Positions 9,920-17,991 of a stretch of 64,000 bases of DNA are shown here, piece after piece. Made by a program: the position numbers and the translations under genes. This stretch comes from Lacticaseibacillus daqingensis (lineage in GTDB: Bacteria; Bacillota; Bacilli; Lactobacillales; Lactobacillaceae). Below the pieces are notes generated by a model. That model did not search any database. It worked only from the letters and a program-made list of their open reading frames with translations, and was not told the origin of the DNA. Positions within the stretch are counted from its first letter, which is position 1; each line of letters begins with the position of its first letter. The stretch covers positions 457,165-521,164 of the forward strand of contig NZ_RHOH01000002.1 of assembly GCF_003946115.1 (NCBI RefSeq), given 5' to 3'.

Positions 9920-10472
9920 AAACCGCGGCATACGACTCTTTTACAGCTTGACTGGCGTGATCGATGAGCGCATCACGCAAATTGTGGGTGACCTGTCGCT
10001 GACGGCGCTGTTTGCGGGATACGGGTACCTGATCGTCAGTTCGCTCGCTGCCCTCTTGATGCTGTACTTTCGAGTTGCACCTGAGCGGGTGCTCACCCTG
10101 ATGCTGATTGCGACGCTACTGGCGATCCAGCTCTTATATGGCTGGATCGAGTCCCGGGCCGGCAAAGCCAATATTTGGGCACTTGAGATGACGCGCAGTC
10201 AGGTTGCAGCATACCGCGCAGTTCGTCTGCACCGGCTATGGCGCGCCGGGTTGCTGTTCACTTTCTTTTTTTCGGTGACGCTCGTGCTGATACTGGCGTT
10301 GGTAGACAATGTGTGGCATGCGGTGCCACTTGTTCGAGGGTTGCAACACTGGCAGCGGTGGACGCTGGGCATCATGGGTGGGCTCTTATGGACTGGCTTG
10401 ATGACGCTTGGCGTTCGTGCGGATATTCAGAACAAAATTCAAACACTCCCTCGGGATGAGGATCTCGACTAG
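9906..10472 (+). CDS. DUF3278-like membrane protein (first of three)
   Basis: 188 residues with about four hydrophobic segments (near 36-60, 65-83, 112-132 and 152-170). The N-terminal segment LTGVIDERITQIVGDLSLTA fits the pattern seen in proteins annotated as DUF3278, namely a 'D-E' motif before the first membrane helix. GGAGG precedes the ATG, and the start lies inside the end of the XRE gene, which suggests coupling. Function unknown. The family assignment is from memory of the pattern, not from a search. Confidence 0.7.
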   Translation: MTPTKNRGIRLFYSLTGVIDERITQIVGDLSLTALFAGYGYLIVSSLAALLMLYFRVAPERVLTLMLIATLLAIQLLYGWIESRAGKANIWALEMTRSQVAAYRAVRLHRLWRAGLLFTFFFSVTLVLILALVDNVWHAVPLVRGLQHWQRWTLGIMGGLLWTGLMTLGVRADIQNKIQTLPRDEDLD

Positions 10473-10521
10473 CCTTTCGCGTCATGCAACACAGCGGTGA
10501 TATGAGATCAGGAGGATAAAA

Positions 10522-11088
10522 ATGGGACATACTGCAACATGGCGAACCCGGCTCGCGCAATTTCTCTTTGCCTTTACGCCGGTGGTTGACGAACACGCCA
10601 TGGCCACCTTTCGCCGCGGCGCCAACAACGTCATCGGGTGGCTATTTCTGTATTTGATCGGCAGCACTATTGGCATGCTTGGACTGTTCATCGGTGGGGT
10701 GGCACCCACGACAATTCTGCTTGGCGATGCCTTTGTCAACGTGCTCGTCATTGAATTCACACAGGTCTTCGCCACCTTACCCGGCAGTAAAGAAGGCTTG
10801 GGGATCAATGCCGACACGACAGCGCAAGAATTTCATTTGCTCAGGCGGCAGTTGCTCCCACACATGATCGTCGGATGGGTGGAAATGACGTTCAGCCTGC
10901 ACCTTTGGTACACGCTGATGACCCTGTTTGACGGCAATCGGAATCTGGTTGGCACCCTTTTCTCTTGGTCGCAACTATCAAAGGTGCTCTTGTTTTCGGT
11001 ACCGGCATCAGTCGTGCTGACCCTCTGGGAGTGGGGCTCGCTGCGCCTCATGCAGCTCCGAAACGCCCGACGTCGGTCGCAAGACTGA
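10522..11088 (+). CDS. DUF3278-like membrane protein (second of three)
   Basis: 188 residues, again with a DEH motif (TPVVDEHAMATFRRGANNVI) ahead of the first membrane helix and about four hydrophobic segments. It has the same length as the upstream gene and a similar layout but low direct identity, so this is an old duplication. GGAGG lies six bases before the ATG. It is probably co-transcribed with its neighbours. Function unknown. Confidence 0.7.
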   Translation: MGHTATWRTRLAQFLFAFTPVVDEHAMATFRRGANNVIGWLFLYLIGSTIGMLGLFIGGVAPTTILLGDAFVNVLVIEFTQVFATLPGSKEGLGINADTTAQEFHLLRRQLLPHMIVGWVEMTFSLHLWYTLMTLFDGNRNLVGTLFSWSQLSKVLLFSVPASVVLTLWEWGSLRLMQLRNARRRSQD

Positions 11089-11127
11089 TCGCGCCTAATG
11101 TTGGATGAATTGAAAGGAATGACACGC

Positions 11128-11718
11128 ATGCGAAGCATTAAACGCGGCCTTGGCAGCGGCGCCCCCGTCATTAAGAAAGCAGGTAATCGGATGAAGCAGC
11201 ATTGGCAAGAAAAACTGATCCAGCATGTCCTCGGCACGCAGGGCCCTTTGGATGAACAACGGCTCGCGGTGCTGGGCCGCGCCTCGATCAACGCGGTCAT
11301 CGGCCTTCTCGCGTTTCAGGCCGTGGTCATGGTGGCAGGCTTGGCGTGGCCGATTCGCGATTTTCAGGACGCCTTTTTTACCCTGATCTTCGTCGAGCTC
11401 GCCGGCACACTTTGGATCGTTTACGCCACCGTGACACGCATGATTCGGCGCAATGGCCTTGACCAAACGGAAGTCACACCACAGCATCTGACGACCGTCA
11501 AACGGCGCCTGCTACAGCGGACCATCCTGACCGCCCCTTTGGTCGTGTTCACGTACCACCTGATGGGCGTTTTGTTCGCGCTGAACGAAAAACCTTTCAC
11601 CGTCGCGTTCTTGGACGGGCATCAATTCATCTCGAGCCTGATTTTCGGGGTGATCTTCTGTCCCTTGATGTACGGGATCCAAGTTCACCGTATTCGGGTC
11701 ATCAAAGAGGACGATTAG
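11128..11718 (+). CDS. DUF3278-like membrane protein (third of three)
   Basis: I place the start at 11128 (MRSIKRGLGSG; 196 residues) because AAAGGA lies nine bases upstream; earlier in-frame ATGs at 11098 and 11119 lack a spaced site. The motif GPLDEQRLAVLGRASINAVI precedes the first membrane helix, as in the two upstream proteins. About four hydrophobic segments follow. The N-terminus is unusually basic for this set. Function unknown; the tandem arrangement suggests the three act together or on related targets. Confidence 0.68.
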   Translation: MRSIKRGLGSGAPVIKKAGNRMKQHWQEKLIQHVLGTQGPLDEQRLAVLGRASINAVIGLLAFQAVVMVAGLAWPIRDFQDAFFTLIFVELAGTLWIVYATVTRMIRRNGLDQTEVTPQHLTTVKRRLLQRTILTAPLVVFTYHLMGVLFALNEKPFTVAFLDGHQFISSLIFGVIFCPLMYGIQVHRIRVIKEDD

Positions 11719-11769
11719 TGAACGGGCTGTAAGGTCGCATATTTGAGGCGAATTCAGACTAAAGTGGGA

Positions 11770-11798
11770 TTGAAAGCGGTTTTAAACGGATTTATACT
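11770..11798 (+). promoter_or_regulatory. Promoter of the 63-residue protein gene
   Basis: TTGAAA, 17 bases, TATACT. This is close to the sigma-A consensus and is the only clear promoter between the DUF3278 cassette and the small gene, so the latter is probably its own unit. Confidence 0.75.
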
Positions 11799-11866
11799 GA
11801 ACCCATAGCTTCGCGCATCGTTTTGAGTGCGCAAAGCCAAAAATTGATCATGGGAGGGCAAAGATT

Positions 11867-12058
11867 ATGGCAGAAACAGATTTAATTATTACCCGAGGCA
11901 CGCAAAGTGTGGCCGAACTCTTGCACACCGTTGAGGCCGCGATTGACAACAGTTCGTACAAGTTCCTTGGCGTTGCGTTTCGCCAGCGGTTTGCTTGGGC
12001 AGATTCGGACGAACGGAAACTGGCCTTGATCAAGGAGTACGTCACACTCGTTGACTGA
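11867..12058 (+). CDS. Small protein of unknown function (63 aa)
   Basis: A consensus promoter and GGGAGG before the ATG support a real gene. The sequence (MAETDLIITRGTQSVAELLH...) is soluble and helical in character, with an aromatic segment (SSYKFLGVAFRQRFAWADSD) in the middle. No motif is recognised. It stands alone between the DUF3278 cassette and the convergent PucR gene. Confidence 0.7.
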   Translation: MAETDLIITRGTQSVAELLHTVEAAIDNSSYKFLGVAFRQRFAWADSDERKLALIKEYVTLVD

Positions 12059-12062
12059 CAAA

Positions 12063-12206
12063 GCGTCAGCAAGGCACTCGTGCTGCCCGAAGGCGCCACA
12101 ATCATCGCCAGGAGGTCGCGGCTCGCCGCGATTTGACGAACCGCCGCTTAACCACCGCGACCACGCCGCGCACCTTCTCACCTGTGAGTGAAGCGTGCTG
12201 ACACGC
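12063..12206. repeat. Nested inverted-repeat element
   Basis: Outer arms GCGTCAGCA (12063-12071) and TGCTGACACGC (12196-12206) enclose inner arms GGTCGCGG (12114-12121) and CCGCGACC (12155-12162). No gene lies here. It could be a mobile palindromic repeat or a structured 3' untranslated region of the small gene. Confidence 0.5.
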
Positions 12207-12241
12207 GGCCGCATTCAATGCGAACGATTTGATTCAATTCG

Positions 12242-12277
12242 AAGCACCCGCCCAGCAACTTGTTGGGCGGGTGCTTT
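12242..12277. terminator. Bidirectional terminator between convergent genes
   Basis: AAGCACCCGCCCA and TGGGCGGGTGCTT form a 13-base-pair stem with an 8-base loop, with TTTT on one side and an A/T flank on the other. It separates the small plus-strand gene from the pucR-type gene. Confidence 0.88.
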
Positions 12278-12303
12278 TGAGGTTGGGCCACAGTCAGTTC
12301 GGC

Positions 12304-13770
12304 TCACGAGGTGCTGGGCGCGAGGTGATTGGCTGCCAAGTAGCGCTGGACCTTCAGGCTAGCGGCCAGCTTGAAACAGGTCTCGGCATCCTTGAGGTCA
12401 AGCCCCGTCAGGCTGGTGATGCGCTGCAAGCGGCGGCGCAACGTGTTGGGATGAATGTACAAAGCCGCGGCCGTTTCCGTTTGGTTACAGGTGGCTTCCA
12501 GATAGGCCCGTAGCGTTGGCACCAGCTCGCCGTGGGTCATAACATCGTGGCGAGTGAGCGTTTGAAGCGCCGGGTGGATGAAAAACGGCAAAACCGTGGC
12601 GCCATCTGCCACCTGGGTCAGCATGAGGTCAAAAAAGGCGTCCTCGCAGTTCACAACGGCCCCTGCCCCACCGAGTTGCGCGGTGTGCGCACAAACCAAC
12701 GCGGCGGCCGCGGTGTCTTGGGGTTGGGCGTACCACTGCGAGACAATGAGCCGACAGCGTGCCTGCTGAGCCAGCTTGGTCAGTTGGGCGCAAAAGGCCC
12801 TGCCTTGTCGCTCGCGCAGGCCAACGCTAATGAGGGCCAAGCAGCGCCCCTCATACACCGTGATCAGGAGCTGCGCAAACATCGGGGTCCCTAGGTACTT
12901 GAGGCGCTCGCGCAAAGTGGCCGGGGTTTGCTGCGCGCGCGGCAGTGCTTCGACCAGTACCATGCCATCGGGAAGCGTCGCGTGCTGGCGTGCAAACTGT
13001 GCCGCCCACGTTTCAGTGACTGGCGCGGTCAGCAGCATATCGACCAGTCGGTCCCGCGCTGTGATCGTGGGGGCAAAAAGCTGCGCCCGCACTGCGGCGG
13101 CGCTGAACAGCGGCGCCAGTTGCGCCAGTAGCTGCAACTGTTGCGGGGCCAAGGTGCTATCTGTCACGGCTAGCGCAAGGTAGCCCAGCGCCTCGTTTCG
13201 GTAGGCCAATGGGGTCAGTAGCAACGGGAGCGGCGATTCGTGCGGCCGGGTCAAGTACAGGTGGTTGTAGAAGCTGGCCGGATCCAGTGTTGGCACCTGG
13301 TTCGCCAAGTAGCGCCCCACGTGGCTACTCGGCGCGAGCAGTGGGCTGGTCGCGCAAAGAATGTGTTGCCCGTCCAGACTCAGGAGCGCGAGCGGCGCCG
13401 TTAGCTCAGCGGCAGCCTGTGCCAGCACCGCTTCAAAATCGGTCGTCAAGGCGGTGATCGCCAGTGTCGTGACCACTTCAGTTGATGCAGGCCCGCCTGC
13501 CAGTGCTTGGCCACACGCATCCAGTAATCGCAACGGCAGGGTTGGGTCGGCTGACCGTGCCGCAACATGGGCCACGCACTGCATACCGCCGGCGCGTGGC
13601 ACGCCCAAGGACACCCCATCTGGCGTTGCGCGCAAGACCATGGTGTGGGGGTCGGGACAAGACCACTGCCCCTCAACCAGCCGCACTTGAGTGACGGTTA
13701 ATGCCGGCTCGACGGGCCCATTCCACTTGGCCTGTGGCACGACTTGCTTCAGTAACGTTGTCAGTTGCAT
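12304..13770 (-). CDS. PucR/CdaR-type transcriptional regulator
   Basis: 488 residues. The C-terminal 70 residues carry the PucR helix-turn-helix (LRAYLEATCNQTETAAALYI, then HPNTLRRRLQRITSLTGLDL). The middle (about 90-300) is a GAF-like or sensory region without clear residues. Such regulators usually activate catabolic genes in response to a small metabolite. It diverges from the dehydrogenase / decarboxylase-like / nitroreductase operon with a 178-base shared control region, so it is the likely regulator of that operon; this is inference. GGAGGCGAGG precedes the ATG. Confidence 0.85.
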   Translation of the reverse strand: MQLTTLLKQVVPQAKWNGPVEPALTVTQVRLVEGQWSCPDPHTMVLRATPDGVSLGVPRAGGMQCVAHVAARSADPTLPLRLLDACGQALAGGPASTEVVTTLAITALTTDFEAVLAQAAAELTAPLALLSLDGQHILCATSPLLAPSSHVGRYLANQVPTLDPASFYNHLYLTRPHESPLPLLLTPLAYRNEALGYLALAVTDSTLAPQQLQLLAQLAPLFSAAAVRAQLFAPTITARDRLVDMLLTAPVTETWAAQFARQHATLPDGMVLVEALPRAQQTPATLRERLKYLGTPMFAQLLITVYEGRCLALISVGLRERQGRAFCAQLTKLAQQARCRLIVSQWYAQPQDTAAAALVCAHTAQLGGAGAVVNCEDAFFDLMLTQVADGATVLPFFIHPALQTLTRHDVMTHGELVPTLRAYLEATCNQTETAAALYIHPNTLRRRLQRITSLTGLDLKDAETCFKLAASLKVQRYLAANHLAPSTS

Positions 13771-13863
13771 CCTCGCCTCCTCGCACCGGGCAAGCCCCTG
13801 GTGGGAGTTTGACCGGCGCTGGCCTTTGAATTGGGTGACTTTTCCACCTCCCAGATTAGCAGA

Positions 13864-13877
13864 TGTAAGCGCTAATA
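13864..13877 (+). promoter_or_regulatory. CRE-like catabolite control site
   Basis: TGTAAGCGCTAATA matches the CcpA consensus TGWNANCGNTNWCA at all but the penultimate position. It overlaps a TATAAA (13876-13881) that may be the -10 of the downstream operon, which would give CcpA-dependent repression. Confidence 0.55.
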
Positions 13878-13948
13878 TAAAGGCGTATTCAAGGCCGTGA
13901 ATATTTCAAGTCCGTTTAATGATGACAAGGATGAAAGGAAGTTATCGC

Positions 13949-14803
13949 ATGAAAGACTTCAAGGACAAGGTCATGTTTCTCACAGGGGCTGCCCACGGCT
14001 TCGGGCGCGTGATCGCGCAAGAAGCGGCGCGACGCGGGATGAAGCTTGCGCTGCTCGACATCGATGAACCGGCGCTGAAGGAAACTGCCGCCACGCTTGG
14101 CGATGCCGCGGTGCTCGTGCTTCCTACTGACGTGACGCAAGAGGCCGCCATCAATGCCGCCATCGCTCGCACGATGCAAGAATTCGGCCAAATCGATGTG
14201 TTGATCAATGATGCCGGCATCGCACTGCCCGGCCGGATGTGGGAGCTCCCTGTGCGTGACTGGGAGTGGATCCTGCATGTGAACGCCATGAGCCAGGTCT
14301 ATACGATGCGCAAAATCATTCCGATCATGCTCAAGCAGAAGACCCACGCCGCCATTCTGAACGTGGCATCGATCGCCGGGCTCGTCGACACCCCCGGCAT
14401 GCCGGCCTATCACGCCAGCAAGTTCGCATCTGTCGGCCTGACCGAGGCCACGGCCTACGACCTGCAACGCATCGGCGCCGATATTCAGATGCACGTGATG
14501 TGCCCAGGCTTTGTGCAAACCGATCTGTACCACACCGAGTCACACCGGCCAGCGCAGTACACGGATGCCAGCGACCCATACTACCAAAGCGAGGCCTTTT
14601 TGAAAGGACAGCAGTTCGCGAAGTACGTCATCACCAACGGCACTCCGATCGATACCATCGCAGCGACGGTGTTCAAGGCACTGGAAGACGACACCTTCTA
14701 CATCCTCACGCACCCTGAGTACAACGGGCTGATCGCCGATCGCGTCGACCGCATCGTGCACAACGGTAAGCCGGACGTCCATGTGATGGACGGGATCATG
14801 TAA
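13949..14803 (+). CDS. Short-chain dehydrogenase/reductase
   Basis: Classical NAD(P)-dependent SDR of 284 residues from the ATG at 13949, which has AAAGGAAG at good spacing. The cofactor motif TGAAHGFG lies at 12-19, NDAG near 88, catalytic Ser in NVASIAG, and YHASK supplies Tyr and Lys. A C-terminal extension of about 40 residues is longer than the minimal fold. Substrate unknown. Co-transcription with an acetoacetate decarboxylase-like gene and a nitroreductase suggests metabolism of a keto or aromatic compound, but that is inference. Confidence 0.9.
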   Translation: MKDFKDKVMFLTGAAHGFGRVIAQEAARRGMKLALLDIDEPALKETAATLGDAAVLVLPTDVTQEAAINAAIARTMQEFGQIDVLINDAGIALPGRMWELPVRDWEWILHVNAMSQVYTMRKIIPIMLKQKTHAAILNVASIAGLVDTPGMPAYHASKFASVGLTEATAYDLQRIGADIQMHVMCPGFVQTDLYHTESHRPAQYTDASDPYYQSEAFLKGQQFAKYVITNGTPIDTIAATVFKALEDDTFYILTHPEYNGLIADRVDRIVHNGKPDVHVMDGIM

Positions 14804-14833
14804 GCCAGCTAACAACGAAATAGGAGGTCTCTC

Positions 14834-15673
14834 ATGACAAGTTTTAAAGTGACAGATGAAAACGTTGCAACCTTTTTGACCCTCCCCAGCATGAATGATC
14901 AGGCCGGGCTGAGCTTAGCCTACGCCACCGACCCTGCGAAGCTGGCGGCGCTGGTGCCCGCGCCGCTCAAGGTCGTCGCGCCGATCGTCGTCGGCTACGT
15001 GGTGAACATGGGCAAGCCAAGCTTTGGCGCGCCGTACCTTGAAGAGACGCTATACGCGCTGGTCAGCTACCAAGACAAGCTGGTTGGCGCCTACCCGTTC
15101 CAGCTTTTGCTGCATGGGCCAGGCGCTGAGGCCGGGCTGGTCGCAGGCCGCGAAGGCGCCTGCATCCCGAAGAAGCTCGCCGATGACATCACCCTGCGTC
15201 GCACCGGTGACCAGGCGGAGGCAACCGTGACGCGCCACGGCCACACGCTGTTGCACGCCACCTGGCAAAAAGGCGCCATCAACGAGCCGTCCTTCATGCC
15301 ACAGTTCGCCCAGATGCTCCCACTGAACCAGGAAACGCAAACCAACAGCTTCTTCTTCAACTACGCTTTGAAGCAAGACGACCAAGGCGCCAACCACTTC
15401 ACCGATGTTTCCCTGGTCACCACCCAGATGCGCTCGTTCACCGATTCGCTGGAAGCCGGCGCCTTGACGCTGGACCTGACCAGCACCGAAGATGATCCGC
15501 TGGCCGAGCTGCCTGTTTTGAAGCCGCTGGGTGCGGCCTGGTACCACTTCAAGACGTCCACGATGTTTAAGACCGAGACGCTGACCTCGGTCGATGCGAC
15601 GGCCACCGCCCCGTTTTTGATCACCGGCCGCTACGATCGCGGGATTTACGATCCGGCTGTGACCAGCTACTAA
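14834..15673 (+). CDS. Acetoacetate decarboxylase family protein
   Basis: 279 residues. The segment GREGACIPKKLAD corresponds to the active-site region of acetoacetate decarboxylase, in which the first Lys of PKK forms the Schiff base. Many family members with this motif act on other substrates, so decarboxylation of acetoacetate is not assured. TAGGAGG lies before the ATG, 30 bases after the dehydrogenase gene. Middle gene of the three-gene operon. Confidence 0.85.
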   Translation: MTSFKVTDENVATFLTLPSMNDQAGLSLAYATDPAKLAALVPAPLKVVAPIVVGYVVNMGKPSFGAPYLEETLYALVSYQDKLVGAYPFQLLLHGPGAEAGLVAGREGACIPKKLADDITLRRTGDQAEATVTRHGHTLLHATWQKGAINEPSFMPQFAQMLPLNQETQTNSFFFNYALKQDDQGANHFTDVSLVTTQMRSFTDSLEAGALTLDLTSTEDDPLAELPVLKPLGAAWYHFKTSTMFKTETLTSVDATATAPFLITGRYDRGIYDPAVTSY

Positions 15674-15696
15674 TCGAATCCTAGGAGGGTTTTATT

Positions 15697-16338
15697 ATGC
15701 CAGTAACCAACAATGATTTTTCGCAAGTCATGTTCGACCGCCACTCGGTGCGTCGCTTCGACCCGAGTGTGACCATTCCCCGCGCCGAGCTTCAGGCGAT
15801 GATCGCCAGTGCCACCACCGCGCCATCCGCCTGCAACTTACAGTCCTGGCACTTTGTCGTGATCGACACCCCGGAGGCCAAAGCAAAGTTCAAGCAGGCC
15901 GCCATGGCGTTCAACTATCCACAAGTCGACACCGCGTCTGCCATCGTCTTTATCGCCGGCGATACCCACTCCCACCTCGTTTACCGCGACGTGTGGCAAA
16001 AAGTTTATGAAGCTGGGAAGATTTCCAAGGAGAAGCTGGATCAGATCTTCAACACCTTCCTGCCACTGTACGAGCATGCCGGTCGCGACTTTTTGACCCT
16101 TGATGCCACGATCGATGGTGCCATGGTCGGCATGCAACTCCTGCTCGTGGCGCGCGCGCATGGCTACGAAGCTAACCCATTCTCGGGCTATGATTTTAAG
16201 ACCGTGCTGCCGGCTGTGGGCTTGGATCCTGCTCGCTTCGTGCCAGTGATGGCCATCGCGATCGGGCGGCCAGCCGCGGACGTCCCAGTGCTGAAGACGC
16301 AGCGCTACGATAGCCAGACCCTGACGGAGTTCCTGTAG
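15697..16338 (+). CDS. Nitroreductase family protein
   Basis: FMN-dependent oxidoreductase of 213 residues. The N-terminus has the family signature FDRHSVRRFDPSVTIP and the FMN-contacting segment TTAPSACNLQSWHFVV. The middle GAMVGMQLLLVARAHGYEANP is also typical. CTAGGAGG precedes the ATG. It ends the operon; a 17-base-pair hairpin follows. Physiological substrate unknown. Confidence 0.92.
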   Translation: MPVTNNDFSQVMFDRHSVRRFDPSVTIPRAELQAMIASATTAPSACNLQSWHFVVIDTPEAKAKFKQAAMAFNYPQVDTASAIVFIAGDTHSHLVYRDVWQKVYEAGKISKEKLDQIFNTFLPLYEHAGRDFLTLDATIDGAMVGMQLLLVARAHGYEANPFSGYDFKTVLPAVGLDPARFVPVMAIAIGRPAADVPVLKTQRYDSQTLTEFL

Positions 16339-16388
16339 TCGCCACCTGACGCTGGCACGCCGCAGACCGCGCGGGCAATTCAATGCAA

Positions 16389-16430
16389 CCAAACAAAGAC
16401 AGACATCATCGGGTGTCTGTCTTTGTTTGG
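16389..16430. terminator. Strong bidirectional terminator
   Basis: CCAAACAAAGACAGACA and TGTCTGTCTTTGTTTGG form a perfect 17-base-pair stem around an 8-base loop. It lies between the nitroreductase gene and a convergent unknown gene. Confidence 0.88.
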
Positions 16431-16455
16431 CGCTGGCGTCGTGAGCGACCTGCGG

Positions 16456-17121
16456 TTACGCCGCGGGTAGCGGCATGTTGAACAGCTCGATCAGCTTGGT
16501 GAAGTTGTAAGGAAAGCGATCCCGTCCACTGAACGTGACGGGTAAAAATGCGAAGCCGTAGTCTAACGCCAACCGCCACTGAACTTGGCTTGCAGCCTCC
16601 CGCGCGTAGCGATTAGCCCACTCCCCGAGGTGGATCGCGGTGAGCGCCTGCCGAAACTGCGCCCGGCGGATAGGTGTTGGGCCCGCGATCTGCTGACTGG
16701 TTCGCGGCATCGTCAGCGGGAGGTACAAATTGTAGCGGCGTAGCGTCTGCGGTGTCAGCTCGACCACCACGCGCTGCCCGCGCTCATGGGCGGTCAAGTC
16801 GAAAGTGGCCCGCTTGAGCGCAGCCATTCGCGTGGTAAAGTGCAGATCCCGAATTTCGGTGCTCGTCATCGGACTCGTCCCCGCATCCAGCTCGGCAAAA
16901 CGCGCCCGGGTGGCGGCGAGGTACTCGCGCGTCCGCGCCAGCATCTCAGCGTCTTCGACTCGAACACTCGGTGCGTGCGCCAACTCGTCAAATTCACGCG
17001 GGAGGCGCTGCCGCTGCCGCAACACCGACTGGCGCAGGGATTGAATCAAGTCATAGATGTCGCGCGCCGAGCCGTTCTTGAGGTTTAAATCGTAAAATGC
17101 CTGTACACTGATCAACGTCAT
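16456..17121 (-). CDS. Protein of unknown function (221 aa)
   Basis: Start at 17121 (MTLISVQAFYDLN), supported by GGGAGG seven bases upstream. The N-terminal half is helical and rich in Arg and Gln (RQSVLRQRQRLPREFDELAH). The C-terminal half is more globular and ends in KLIELFNMPLPAA. No signal peptide, membrane segment or known motif. Monocistronic between two terminators. It may be lineage-specific. Confidence 0.7.
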   Translation of the reverse strand: MTLISVQAFYDLNLKNGSARDIYDLIQSLRQSVLRQRQRLPREFDELAHAPSVRVEDAEMLARTREYLAATRARFAELDAGTSPMTSTEIRDLHFTTRMAALKRATFDLTAHERGQRVVVELTPQTLRRYNLYLPLTMPRTSQQIAGPTPIRRAQFRQALTAIHLGEWANRYAREAASQVQWRLALDYGFAFLPVTFSGRDRFPYNFTKLIELFNMPLPAA

Positions 17122-17224
17122 TTTGCCCAACCTCCCAAGGGTTATGCGAGTCATCACTAGGTTTACGTTGCGCTTATTTTACTTGGTTCGCGCAAAATTG
17201 CCTAGTTTTTGGACTGACCGCAAC

Positions 17225-17250
17225 AAAAAAAGCCACATCCGCGATGTGGC
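17225..17250 (-). terminator. Terminator after the 203-residue protein gene
   Basis: GCCACATC / GATGTGGC hairpin with a 3-base loop, followed on the minus strand by TTTTTTT. Confidence 0.88.
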
Positions 17251-17260
17251 AATGGATGGG

Positions 17261-17872
17261 CTAGCGTCGGTTGGGGCGCGGAATTTTAGGCAACCAGATC
17301 AATGCCAGTAACAGGACTGACGGCACCACCATCTTCAGGGGATGGGCATCGGGGATCGTCAGCGCGACGATCAGCAATCCGAGCGGCAGTAGCGATTCCA
17401 GCAGTGGAAACTTGAACGCTGCCCAGCCTGAGTTCGCCACTTGGCTCATATCCGTTGCGTAGCCGCAAAACTGATTGGCCAGTAAAACGCGCAAGTTCGT
17501 GGCAACATACTTCAAGCGCATCGCGGCATCTTTGTGCGCGTAAAAGCTCACATGCGTCCCCTGATGATCGAAATCGATCACGAGGGCCTCATCCGCCCCA
17601 TCGCGCAGCTTGAAGTTCGTGACGTCATCATGGGCGTACCGGCTCACCTGATCGTCTTTGAGCCGTTGCGCCACAATGGCCTCCGGCGTAAAAACAAGCA
17701 GGAAAGGTTGCTCCGAGTGCGCAGTCAGCAGATTGCCGCCGACAAGATTCATCGCCACGCCTTTAGCCACGCTGTTGTGGTGATGCGCCATCAAAAAGTT
17801 CTCGTTCGGTTCGATGCCCAGCGCGCGCACCCGGTCTTTCATCTCTTCTTCGTTCGGTGCTAACAGTGCCAT
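17261..17872 (-). CDS. Protein with PH-like N-terminus and C-terminal membrane segments
   Basis: 203 residues. The middle (PFLLVFTPEAIVAQRL, and YAHDDVTNFKLRDGADEAL) resembles the beta-rich bacterial PH-like domains that start with a 'lvlT-e-i' pattern. Two hydrophobic stretches lie near the C-terminus (LLPLGLLIVALTIP and VVPSVLLLALIWLP). GGAGGAGACCC precedes the ATG. It has its own consensus promoter whose spacer is a perfect palindrome (17922-17949), so it is probably repressed by a dedicated factor. Function unknown. Confidence 0.72.
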   Translation of the reverse strand: MALLAPNEEEMKDRVRALGIEPNENFLMAHHHNSVAKGVAMNLVGGNLLTAHSEQPFLLVFTPEAIVAQRLKDDQVSRYAHDDVTNFKLRDGADEALVIDFDHQGTHVSFYAHKDAAMRLKYVATNLRVLLANQFCGYATDMSQVANSGWAAFKFPLLESLLPLGLLIVALTIPDAHPLKMVVPSVLLLALIWLPKIPRPNRR

Positions 17873-17921
17873 GGGTCTCCTCCAAGTGCGGTGTCACTCA
17901 CCGGTGACGCCTGATGACAAT

Positions 17922-17949
17922 ATGATACCCCTTTCACAAGGGGTGTCAA
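17922..17949 (-). promoter_or_regulatory. Promoter with palindromic spacer
   Basis: On the minus strand TTGACA, 16 bases, TATCAT. The spacer contains ACCCCTT / AAGGGGT, an inverted repeat that spans exactly the RNA polymerase contact region and looks like a repressor operator. Confidence 0.72.
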
Positions 17950-17991
17950 TCAGACTTGAGACTGGGTTGTGCCTTGACTTGCACGCACCGC

